Made by a program: the position numbers and the translations under genes | The notes under the pieces: generated by a model | What the model was told of the DNA's origin: nothing | Seen by the model: the letters and a program-made list of their open reading frames with translations, nothing else | Database searches by the model: none | Assembly: GCA_965153455.1 (NCBI GenBank) | Contig: OZ234502.1 | Location: 1,095,267-1,159,266 of the forward strand | DNA: 64,000 nt | From: Sphagnum compactum | Taxonomy: Eukaryota; Bryophyta; Sphagnopsida; Sphagnales | Direction: 5' to 3' | Shown: piece by piece, positions 32,906 through 43,590 of the stretch | How positions within the stretch are numbered: position 1 is the first letter of the stretch | Layout of the letters: every line of letters starts with the position of its first letter

Positions 32906-35900
32906 ATGAAAGATATTGAATTAAATGGATAAAATATCTACTATGCCTACTCTACCCCTTGTCATTACCGCCACTTGAATTCTTTTGGTGGTTGTGATGG
33001 ATGGAGATTTCTATTGAGTTACCTCCATTTGAAACATTACCTTCATTGCCCTTTAACTTTGAATGGCAAGGAGAGAAGGTACATGTGAGTTGATTTTATT
33101 CCTCATCTTTAGTTTCTATTAGGAGAGCATACTTACATATGTTCTACAAGTGGTGATATGGGGTTGATGTTCAAGATGGAAAAATCATAGCATTTGTAAC
33201 CAATGTTGTTAAATAATCAGTTCCAAATAAATAGATGTTTCTTTTGGTTTTTTTTTCCTTTTCGGTTGTTATATGTGGATGACTTATAGATGGAGTGAGG
33301 ATTAAGTAGGTTAAACAACTACAAGAACCTTAGATAGTCAAAGGGAATAAATAACGTTAAAACGTTGTAAGGTATAAGTGAAAAATATATAATAGTTTGA
33401 AGGGAACCCAAATGTTAGTAATTTCTCTTCAATCCAAGTCAACACCAATTCCACATAATAAGTATGATGAACTAGAATCGTTAATAGTTTTAATAATATA
33501 TTTAATTTAGTTCCTTTTCATCAACATCCATTAATATCCAATTATAGATTTTGTGAATTGGGATGTCCAAGTAACATGAGGTCAAATTACACCATGACAA
33601 GTGTTTTAGCACACAAGTTTTGAAAGTAGCTTCAAATGAACTCAAAATTTTGCAAAAAAGTTCTTAGTTTCGTTCATTTTCCACACATCAAAAATGAAAT
33701 CAAACAACCAAGGGTGAAGCTGAAGATAACTTTTTGAACGTTGCTAGTCTTCATTTGTGCCAACACATGCCCATTTCCTTGTCAAAATTTCCCTAACTAT
33801 AGTTTTGTTGGTATTGAAAATTTATGGTCACGTGGCTTAACTATTATTAGAAAAAAATTCAAATTTGAAGACAATCTAATGGTGGGTCTAGAACCTTCCA
33901 ACATCTATTAAGTTGAAAATTTAAAGGTTTCATCATGCTTGGGTACCCCTCTCAATTCATGCCATTACCACTATTGCCGCACACACCTCGAAATTGCAAA
34001 TGATCAAACTTGAAAACATTGTGAATTCTTGGAAAATGTTTGTCCTCCCCTTAATGAAGGTTTTTCTCTCCTAGCTTCTTTTCCTTGCAAAAATTTCAAA
34101 AAATCTCAAATGAAGATGATGTGATAAAAAAACCAACTTTAGGATAAAAATTCAAAACCCCATATCTTTCACAAAACACATTCTTTTCTAAAAATTTGGA
34201 AGTGAAAATGTATACTCTTCTATAATTTCTCCAAGTTTCAATTCAAGATCTTTCAATAGTAGATTGAAATTTAGATTTAAACAATCTAACTTACACAATT
34301 TGCAACCTTTGTAAAATTTTTTTTTGCCTTTTTTGTTCTCACATTTTTTCCTTTCCTTTTTTTTTTGTGCACTTAATAAACTCTTATGAAATAATTTGAA
34401 CATTTTAGTTTAAGATTTTTAAATTTTTTTTCATTGAACAACTTAAGCTCTAATACCATGTTAACAAATAGGAAATCAAGTGCAAAATAAAAAATACATT
34501 TATTGCAAAAAAATAAAGGCATCAAGACAACATGTTCAGAAACATGGAACGTAAGATAAAAAACACACCAAGGTTTTTGTCACAAATAGGGTGAATGCAC
34601 ACTAAGGTGGTTCACTTTCTGAATCATGATGCCCATTTTTGCAAAGCGCCCTTTCTTTGGACACCTATAACAAATAATAAAACTTATCAAATTAAGAATT
34701 TGAAATTGATTATATATTAACAATCTGATTATGAAAATATGTATATAATTATTTTTCAACAAAAGTACACTCACTGTTCACAATGGACTTTTGAAATACA
34801 AAAATATGGTTTAGTTGATAGACTGAAATAGTAAAAAACAAAAAGGTTCATATTGAATTTCATTCCAAGTTATCTATAGAGACAATATATAATGTAACAT
34901 CAAATAATGAATGTTTATATGAAAGTCTTCCCTCAAAAATCATAATCAAACTTTAATTAGAGACTTGTGAATGGTAAAAACTGAACCATATGTTCATAAG
35001 TCCCTAAATTTATTTTTTTTCAGATTTCATTCCTTTTTTAGATGTGTATATATTTGGAATATGTAGGTGGGCTCCTATTAACATGGACTTTATTGTTTTT
35101 GATATATGAAATTATTACTATTGAACCCTTGGTACCATAAAATTTCAAAAATTTAAGATTGTAAAATGAACTCTTGTTTTTTCAAAAAGTGAGGCACCTT
35201 ATAATACATACACCCAACACACCAACTTGCAATAATGAGAAAGGACTCTAAACCATCAACATCAAGAAACTTAACCAAGAAATCAAAATAAAACATAAAC
35301 TAATAAAATTGATTAAAAAAAGTAATGTCCAAAATAACTTAGTTATTTTCTCTTAGTCCAATAACTCATGAAATGAACTAATTAAGCTTGGATTCTCAAC
35401 ACTAAGTGTAAAAGGGCTTTTGTAAGCATAAGGTAAAAAGAGAAAGGAATATTCATGTGAATACAAGGTGCCATTATGTTTGGTGTTGACAAAATCATGT
35501 AATACCAAAGCAAACAATACCAATGTGCTACACTTCCACATACTCCACTCTAAATCACTTAAAGGTCACACAATTTAATAATAAGCCCCATTGAGAAGTA
35601 TATTTTAAATCATACTGTGATAGTTTCTTGAGGAGCATGACACAAGCCAGGAGTCTCAAAATGCCTAAAAAGGGCTTTCCAAACTTGCATGAGAAGGTTT
35701 CTCCAACGCGTGCAAGAGCTCTGAAACCATTTTATACAATAAGAGGCTTTAAAAACCATCAAAAGAACTAGATTATGAGGGATGTCTCCAAGGAAGGAAG
35801 CAACAAAACTCCCTTTCAAAACCCCCCTTATGCCCAACAAACATATAGTACTCCCTAAACCTGAATTCGAGAATAATTAAATTATTTTCAAAATTGTCAA

Positions 35901-36717
35901 ATTTCTGAAAATTTAATTTAAAAATTGCCAAAAATAATAAAAATAATCTTTCTTCAATGGTGGATTTTGAACCTAGGTCAATGGGTTCAAATATTTAATG
36001 GCATAGTGAGAAAATAGCACAATTGTTACAAAGAAGTTTGTCTTACTAATAATATTATTTATCTTGAAATGTTTAAAATTCAAGGATCTTGAGCAAAGGG
36101 CATGTGTCTCAATTCATATTGTTTTCTGGTACCCAAAGCAAACAGGGGGTGTAATGGGTCTGAAGTTAGTGCAGATGGCTGAATATCAAGGTCCACTGTA
36201 CAAAGTGTAATACCAATTTATGCAGCCAACTTTCATTGGAACCGGATCTTGTGGTTCGCCTCTTGTTAGTTCTTTCAAGTAGTTGTGAGGTGCATCCCAA
36301 ATTATTTCAAATCGTTTTGAAACTTCGAAGTTTGAACAACCCCACCCCCAATGGAAGACTTTAACACGACACATAATGACAGATGTGCTGCCCTTTGGCC
36401 CAGCTCTATAAGATATTGAACTTTGGGCCAAGGTTATGGAATGTTCTTGGGAACATCTTGGAAAACACATTGAACATGTTGGAAATGCAGTAAAAATATT
36501 GTGTGAACACATATGATTTACAACTTTATTTGCTGCACTTTGGTGGAAAGTTTTTGGGAACATTAAACTCTAGCAAATCTTCAATGCTCCCCTCCCTCCT
36601 AAAATGAAGACAACCTGGGCTTCTTGGGTGCATGCAACATCACCTCATTGGCACAAAACAATCTCTTGCTATCAATACTCAACACCCCATTTTTTCCTAA
36701 ACTTAGGCTGGCTTTAG
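32906..36717. other. AT-rich stretch, no gene
   Basis: No coding region supported. A 16-base end motif GGGTGAATGCACACTA at 34589-34604 matches the inverted ends of the element at 46646-47423, so a partial copy may begin here. Around 36420-36490 TTGGGAACA-type strings recall the dispersed repeat family. Confidence 0.5.
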
Positions 36718-36986
36718 ACTAGGAGTCAGGGCTGAAAAAACTTGGGGCCAACTTTGCGCACTTTTGGTTTGATGTTTGGCCTCAAGTTACTAATAAATGC
36801 TAGAACATTGATGTCAGGAACTTATAAATGCTGGAACGTTGGGCCCCAGGGTCGCAAATTGGCTTCACAAATTGGTTGGTTTCCTTTTTTAGCCTTGGGG
36901 CCAATACAAGGCCATAAAGTTCAGCATTTACTAGTAACTTGGGGCAGATTGAAAAGATTTTTTCTCTTTCACCTTCGACTCCTAGT
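36718..36986. mobile_element. Short element with ACTAGGAGTC inverted ends
   Basis: ACTAGGAGTC at 36718-36727 is matched by GACTCCTAGT at 36977-36986, and similarity continues inward (CAGGGCTGAAAA against CTTTCACCTTC). A direct repeat CTTGGGGCCAA occurs inside near each end (about 36741 and 36894). At 269 bp and without a gene this fits a MITE. Target-site duplication is not clear. Confidence 0.5.
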
Positions 36987-39401
36987 ATACATCCCTTGAT
37001 TTGAGTTGAATCTTGGCCTTCACTCCTTCTGTAAAGTGGGCCTTAATGCCCCCCTTCTTTGATCGGGCTTGGTGAACCAGCTCCTATTCAACTTTGAGGT
37101 GCTCATTGTTTGCTGAGTAACCAACCTACCTTCAAAATTCTATCAAACCAGAAAAGCCAATGATGTTTCTTGACAACAGAACACATGCCTCGTGGTGTTC
37201 TAACCGAGAAGCTTGCATTTTTACCTTTCAGGGCTACTTCCACTAATCACATGATATCTGATGGATTAATCTCATGCCACAAGATGCAAGGACAATAACA
37301 CCATTTTTTTAAAGTCAAGAATTGAGGGGCTAACGTAGGAAAGGGATAATTACCTTGTTGCAGATCGAGACCTTGATCTAAAGGTTAATTTCCCTTCAAC
37401 TCATCTTTTGAAACACTTAGTTTCTTCTCTCCTTTCTCATAATTGGATCATGTTAATGAATACCTTGACAAAGCAGAAACCCAATTTGCCAATCCTGCAC
37501 CACTTAATGTTTTGTGAACCAGTGTTCCAATGTCAATATGGTCATCACTTTCAACAAAAATAAATAAAGTTCACAAGTAAGGTGCTAAAAACCTGTTTGT
37601 GGATAACCATTACACATTGACTATTAATTCACTCAAGGTAACTGAAAAAACAAATTCAGACCACCAAATCCAGCAACCCTATTGGCCTGAGAAAAAATCT
37701 TCAGACCCACACACAACCCTGTTCTACTGAACATTGAAAACAGTGGGTCCAACATTTCCATTGTTCCTCTAAAATTTTCCACAAACCTCTCAAACCATAC
37801 TGCACATTTACTTGTTTATTCACTCAAGATAACTAAGGGGAAAACAAAAAACAGACCACGAAATCCAGCAATTTCATTGTCCAAAACATTTTTTCTACAC
37901 ACCTTCCTAGAAGCCCATATCCCACACCCTCTGTATATTAGCACACTAGAATACTGTAACCCTCCTTGTTTGTATATAGACAAGGTTAAAAACATTAAAC
38001 CCATGACTAACTACTAAACATGTGAGTAAATTTTCCCATATCCTTATTGTTGTCTAAAATTGAATACAAAACTTAGAAATAAAATACACCACCTAGGTCT
38101 GTATAATTGCTCAGAAACACTAAAAAGGAAAAAAGAGGGCAACATCTATCAGAAGAATTAACAATCTACTCAGTTTTCATAATTAAAAAAGTGATGCAAA
38201 TATTTGTGAGTTCTATCATTAACCTAAATTATACATCCAAATTATTGTTTGCCTCTTATGTGATGAATTGTGCTCAGAAGTCAACTTTTACCATGCCAAT
38301 ATAGCTTAAGAATATCCCAGTTATTGAATTTTGTTAGTGCAAAAATTAGTGTTCAGCAATTTTCTTAAATCTTCTCCTCACGTATGTGAGTCCAGCCTCC
38401 AGAAGAGAATCATAAACATTCATCACAATGTGTTTGCAAAGATCAGAACTTACAAGAAAACAGCATGTGCATGAAAACATTTACTAATCATAGCTAGTGC
38501 ACTTTAGGAGAAGTTGATTTCACTTTTTCCAAACTGCATGCAAAAAGCTTGTAGGAGGCAACTTTTTGAACAAAAAGAAAAAATTAAAATTTACTCAGAC
38601 ATAAGTAAGGTGCTTAAAAATGGAATTATGAATTTTTTTTTAAACATTTTAAATTTTAATAGAGAATCCTTTGATAATCTGTTACTTTGAAGTTCATAGC
38701 ATAGCAAAACATAACGCTTTATTTCATATGTTTCATAAAAGATATTAAAAAAAAATCTTTCCCAGTCAAACGATAAATACTGACCATTGAACAACATGAT
38801 CAAACACGTGCACCAATTAGTCTTTTTTCGCTGGCTATGTATAGCAAAAACGATATATTAAAAATAAAAAGTGCTAAAATCACGTGTTTTTAAGATTTTC
38901 AATGACGAGAATTTAACACAAAATAAAGAAAATTTGCCAAATTTCCATATGTGGTTCAAATAGGTAGCTAAAAAAATAGAAAGATGTTTTAAAACTTTTA
39001 TTTTCATATTTAGCATGTTGCCAAGTCTGGATAAATCTTTCTGTGGATCATCGCAACTTTGACTAGAACACAACCAAAAGAAAAAAAACACACTAGGCCG
39101 CCAATATATGCGCATACTATGTGTATATCTTGATAGACCACATTTTATGGGTCACATATGAGTCATGACACAAGAAGTGGACTAACAGAGAGTAGTAGTA
39201 CAATAGCTTACCATAACTATAATTTGTAGACTTCCAATACACTTATTCATTCTGGAGGTACGTAGTAATTCCACTCCACAAGAAACACTAGTGCAAGGCA
39301 GATTGCAGGGAATTTATCAGTTTAAAATCTGAAGCAACCGCGCATGAACTCCACAAACCACGATTTTCAGATTCACTCATCTTAACTTTCTTCTCACGTT
39401 C
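36987..39401. other. AT-rich stretch, no gene
   Basis: Nothing supported as coding. It includes a repeated TTCACTCAAGgTAACTgA string (about 37627 and 37817) with related flanks (CAAATTCAGACCACCAAATCCAGCAA), a weak ~190-bp duplication. The last few hundred bases are the 3' flank of the knottin-like gene. Confidence 0.45.
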
Positions 39402-39854
39402 TCAGACCTGGTCCTCGCGCTCTTCACATTTACCAGGAAAAATAGGATCGAAATTGCACACTCCACTGCAGCAATCCTCAGACCTCAGGCAGCGTTGACC
39501 ATTTGGAAAGCACTGCTGTTCACATATACCAGGAAAAATTGGATCAAAATTGCACTCTCCACTGCAGCAATCCTCAGACCTCAGGCAGCGTTGACCATTT
39601 GGGAAGCAATCGTCATCGCTAGAAAACTGGAGGGCACAAGGCAAGTGCAAAAGCTTGCAGGCGGTTGCCGGGAAAACGGTGAGAGCAGCCTTTGTGTTGG
39701 CAGATGCCACCTGGTCACGGTGCAGTAGTACACCTCCAGCGCCATGGTCAAGCTCACGAGCGGCCTCCGTCACCTGCACCGCCACTAGCATGATGCAAGC
39801 AATGACCAGCAGACGAAGCGCAGCAGCGGGAACCTTGAAAATTGTCATCGCCAT
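39402..39854 (-). CDS. Secreted protein with two knottin-like cysteine repeats
   Basis: A 150-residue protein, start chosen at the first ATG (39852-39854; a second ATG is two codons on). Residues 4-30 form a signal peptide (hydrophobic LRLLVIACIMLVAVQV, then TEAAR). A linker of about 55 residues follows, with one Cys pair (CKLLHLPC). The C-terminus holds two 32-residue tandem repeats, each with six cysteines spaced C-x6-C-x5-CC-x3-C-x9-C, starting CFPNGQRC and RSEDCCSG. This spacing is that of inhibitor cystine knot miniproteins, known in plants as defence or protease-inhibitor peptides; the exact target cannot be told. The repeats are 96 bp and nearly identical in DNA, so the duplication is recent. 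A TATA box lies 140 bp upstream. No introns or breaks are visible, and it is likely a working gene. Confidence 0.78.
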   Translation of the reverse strand: MAMTIFKVPAAALRLLVIACIMLVAVQVTEAARELDHGAGGVLLHRDQVASANTKAALTVFPATACKLLHLPCALQFSSDDDCFPNGQRCLRSEDCCSGECNFDPIFPGICEQQCFPNGQRCLRSEDCCSGVCNFDPIFPGKCEEREDQV

Positions 39855-39992
39855 GATCGCCAAATCGTTCTCCCTCAACACGCACTCGCCGCCAACGCTT
39901 GGAAGCGGAATGCCAGATCAGTGGAAGGAGGGACAGACGCGAGCGCCAAAGAGATTGTGAGAAATTGAGAAGAGACTGTGAGAATTTGTGCG

Positions 39993-39998
39993 TTTATA
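39993..39998 (-). promoter_or_regulatory. TATA box of the knottin-like gene
   Basis: On the minus strand AATATAAACG places TATAAA about 140 bp before the chosen ATG, leaving a 5' leader of roughly 110 bases. Confidence 0.55.
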
Positions 39999-40054
39999 TT
40001 GACACACGGAGCACACCCACACAAGATAGTTACGGTAAGGGCCAACAAACTGTA

Positions 40055-40335
40055 GACTCGCACGTCAAGAGTCTCGTGAGTATGTACTATGGATTAGTAT
40101 GGAATGGTAAAGCTGCTGCTACTTGTACGAGCGTAGGTGCTCGTCCACCCAAGGACGTCGTTATCATTCACTGTAGGTCGTCAGACTTTTGTCTGATTCC
40201 GTTCCATTATAAATGCAAATATCATCCAACAGAACATGCAGATCGCAACTAAAAACTTAAAGGTTTAAACGCTTTTAAGTTTGTAGTAGGGTGAACTCAG
40301 AGAAATGGCAGAGGAGTTGCCCGGGTGCTTATTCG
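40055..40335. repeat. Knottin-gene upstream region, copy A of a segmental duplication
   Basis: Shares GAGTCTC, ATGTACTATGGATTAGTATG, CTACTTGTAC, TCCACCCAAGG, ATTCACTGTA, AATGCAAATATCATCCA and GAGAAATGGCAGAGGAGTTG, in order, with 40862-41765. This copy lacks the insertion seen in the other. Confidence 0.7.
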
Positions 40336-40439
40336 TCCCTCTATTAATTAGTGAGGGCTGCGCCCACAGTCCCCAAGAAGGAGCTATTTTGGGAACATAG
40401 GGCACTCCCTAACATAGAAGCTAAATATGCTTCCCTCCC

Positions 40440-40650
40440 AAAAATAGAAGCATGCTTTGCCATGCTCCCCTTTCCCCCACCATTTGGGTGCTTTTAAGGA
40501 ACGCCATTGGGCACATCCTGTGGAACACATTGCGAACCTGCGAACATCATTGGGAACATGATGGGAACAAAAGAATTAAAAATTTCCATTCTTGCCCTCT
40601 TGAGTGTATGCTTAGTGTCTCATTTGGCAGCATGCATTTTCTATTCCTAG
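40440..40650 (+). repeat. Dispersed repeat family, copy 2
   Basis: GGGAACATGATGGGAAC-type strings are followed by TTGCCCTCTTGAGTGTATG (about 40593) and CATTTGGCAGCATGCA. Same order as the copies at 27601-27810 (inverse) and 43340-43590. Confidence 0.55.
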
Positions 40651-40861
40651 ACATGGTTACCACCATACGTCTAATCATATTGGCTCAAATTTTAGTTTTT
40701 TGACATAAAAGATTTAGCTTGAGATCAGTTCAAAACAATATGACAATGGTCAGCCAGAAAACAAGCGTGGGTTTTAAGAACTGCGTATGGAAACAAAAAG
40801 AATATTCCTCCAAAGATTCTTCCATCGTTTGATTGGATGATTTCTTGCCATGTGGTAAGGC

Positions 40862-41790
40862 CGAGAGTCTCATGAGTTGTAGGATCATGTACTATGGATT
40901 AGTATGAAATGGTAGAGCCATTACTACTTGTACCAGCATAGGTGCTTCTCCACCCAAGGGTCAGCATATTTCCTCGACATTTTCGGCTTTTGGTGGATAG
41001 CTTTTTGTACGGAAAAGTGAGTATTTTGTGCAAACTTGATTTTTTTTTCTTGCACACATGAATGGCTAAAGAAGTGAACTATTTAGATTATTCTGGCTAT
41101 AATGATTTGATCATTTTTCATGTGTATGTGGTAATGGTTGGGGCACCAAAATAGCAAATAATTGCTGAAAGAAGCCAAATGAAATGTAAATAAGGTGAAA
41201 GTCCAAGCAAGTTCTGTTGCAGAATTTGTTTTCACAAGTTTCAAGACCAAAAACAAGATGCAACCTAAAACATGCCATTGAGAAGAAAGGACTACTAAAT
41301 GTTAAGATGACTATCTACTCACTTCAATCAATAATGTAAAGTGGACAAAAAACCCAACCCTACCATGAAATTTGAGCAAAGTGGCAAAAGTATTTGGATA
41401 GCATGAGTTCTGTGTGTCAATGGAGCTTCTCAGTAGGATAAAGTATTGACTAACATTGCATGAAATGTAGTTCAATCCTAGCAATATTTTCTTTTTTCCC
41501 CCACATTTTTCCTGTATTACTTTTAGCACCCCAAATTTTCCATATCATTTTGGCTATTTTCACCCACCCCAAAAACGCTGCCAAGGCCGTCCTTTACCAT
41601 TCACTGTAAGCCGTCCGACTTTTATCTGCTTCCGTTCCTAATGCAAATATCATCCATCAGAAAATTCTGTTGCTTACAACCAAAAAGTAAAAAGTAAACT
41701 CTATAAATAATTTTAAATTTGTAGTTGGCCGCACTGAAACGTGAGAGAAATGGCAGAGGAGTTGTAGCCGGTTGGGGTACTAATTCGCCT
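40862..41790. repeat. Copy B of the duplicated upstream region, split by an insertion
   Basis: Matches 40055-40335 in two parts, 40862-40959 and 41581-41790. No knottin-like coding sequence accompanies it, so either only the promoter region was copied or the gene was lost. Confidence 0.7.
40960..41580. mobile_element. 621-bp insertion with 6-bp target duplication CCAAGG
   Basis: CCAAGG at 40954-40959 and again at 41581-41586 flanks the insert, and the paralogous empty site has a single CCAAGG at 40150-40155. The ends (GTCAGCATATTT and AAAAACGCTG) have only a weak CAGC/GCTG inverse match. No gene inside and no poly-A tail. The class is unknown. Confidence 0.65.
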
Positions 41791-42011
41791 ATCTCTGAAC
41801 ACCTAAGAACACCCTACCTATTGTGCTTTGCATTAATTAGATGAGGTGCCTCCCAAGTTCCCTTTTTTGTTTTTCCAATTTGATTGGGCCATCGCTCAAA
41901 AACGGAAACTATAGTGGCTCCCCAAAATAGGTCATAGTTTTTAGTACAGAGGTAGTCCCTTTGGCCCAGCTATTACATATAGTAAAGGACGTCGGGATGA
42001 AATGAAGCTTT
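41791..42011. other. Linker, no gene
   Basis: Short AT-rich linker with no feature I can support. Confidence 0.4.
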
Positions 42012-42061
42012 CCATCCATCCGTCCGTCATCCATCCCGTCATCCGTCCCGTCATCCATCCA
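42012..42061. repeat. CCAT/CCGT short tandem repeat
   Basis: Imperfect CATC-C and CGTC-C units repeated about twelve times. It marks the edge of an A-rich block. Confidence 0.7.
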
Positions 42062-42149
42062 AACAGAACAAATACATATTTTTAAAAGGGAAAAAACTAG
42101 AAAACAAATAAAAACATAAAAATACTTTAACAATGAGAAACTTTTTGTA

Positions 42150-42880
42150 AACACTTAAACATGAAACAAAAAAGGGAAATACAATAAAATAATCTTAAAA
42201 GAAAATTAAAAAATAGGTGCCAAAAAATAAGAAACAAAGCAGAGAGCAAAAGAAAGATACTTGAAAAAAAAATGAGGTTTGTCTTCTTTTTCCAAACTTC
42301 AAACCTGCATCTAATCAACCAAAAATTTAAAAGTTTTTTTAAATTATTTTTATTATAAAACATATTAGAAAAACTAAAAATTTTGGGAAAAGAAAATAGA
42401 AACTAAATAAATAAATAAATGCATAAAAATAGAAAAAAAATGAAGATAGACAAAATAAGAATAGAAAAAATTAAAACATGAAACAAAACATAAACAAAAA
42501 AAAGTAAAAACACAAAAACTATTAAAAAGGAATGGAAACAAATGAAACAAGGAAAGGGAAATACAATAAAATCATTTTAAAAGAAAAAAATTACAAAAAA
42601 GAAGAAACCAAATAAAGAGTAGAAAATAAGAAAAAATAAAACTTATAATAATGAAGAAAAACCCTACTTGAAAAAGAATGAGGTGTGTCTTCTTTCTCCA
42701 AACTTCAAACTTGCATCCAAATAAACAAAAATACAAAAGTGAAAAAGAAACACTTTATTTTTATTATACAAAATAATAATAAAAACAGAAAACACATAAA
42801 AATAAAAAATGGAAAAGATAAAAGTTTTAAAAAATAAATAAAACATGAACCAAACATTGTTGAAATAACACACCTGTGCA
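42150..42880. repeat. Diverged ~400-bp tandem duplication in A-rich DNA
   Basis: AAAGGGAAATACAATAAAAT occurs near 42171 and 42554; AATGAGGTnTGTCTTCTTT and CCAAACTTCAAACnTGCATC near 42271 and 42678, each followed by ATTTTTATTATA. The plus strand is extremely A-rich throughout. Confidence 0.6.
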
Positions 42881-43339
42881 TTAGGCACGGGGTTCAAACT
42901 AGTATAGGTGAAAGGAGGACAACATTTGCTGAAGCATATGGGATAAAAGTGAGTTGCTATTGGGAACTCTTTGCTTTGACCCCCCCCCCCCCCCCCAATC
43001 CCAACATCACCCACAAGAAAAAAAAGGGAGGCCCCTTCACTCCATGACTTCTCACTGGTTGCATGGAAATTTTATACCTAAAATTGGCTGCCACTATTTT
43101 TGGCCTAGACTAATAGCCCTATTTTTGGCCTAGACTAATAGCCCTTCCAAAGAACACCCTACCTATTCTATTCACCAGATGGGCTGCTTCTCAATTGTAG
43201 TTTCTTTTTTTTGCCATGCGTCATTTTGATTCTCTCATCACCAAAAAAACAAAAACTGAAACTTGAGAGGCTTCCCAAAATAGAAGTTTCTATGTGGATG
43301 GAGTCCCTCTCCTTTGGCTAACCTATATAGCTGAGAAGG
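42881..43339. other. No gene; C-run
   Basis: Includes a run of about 17 C at 42979-42995 and a 31-bp tandem duplication around 43097-43145 (TATTTTTGGCCTAGACTAATAGCCC). Confidence 0.6.
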
Positions 43340-43590
43340 TGAGAACTGGCCCCAAACCAGTGAGCTGCTATTTGGAACACCCTTTTGGAACTCATTGGGA
43401 ACCTGAGGAACATCAATGAGACCCCAAGGAAAACATGTGGGAGATCATTGGGAACACATGGAAACAGGATAAGAACACAATAATCATAAAATTTCTCCCC
43501 CCCCCTTCCCAAGGGAAAAAGATAAGCCCTCTTGAGTGCATGTTCAGCTTATCATTGGCTGCATGCAAATTCTAATCATGGAATTGATTG
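43340..43590 (+). repeat. Dispersed repeat family, copy 3
   Basis: GGAACTCATTGGGAACC and further GGGAACAC strings precede GCCCTCTTGAGTGCATG (about 43527) and ATCATTGGCTGCATGCAAAT. It is the best-preserved copy of the family. Confidence 0.55.
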
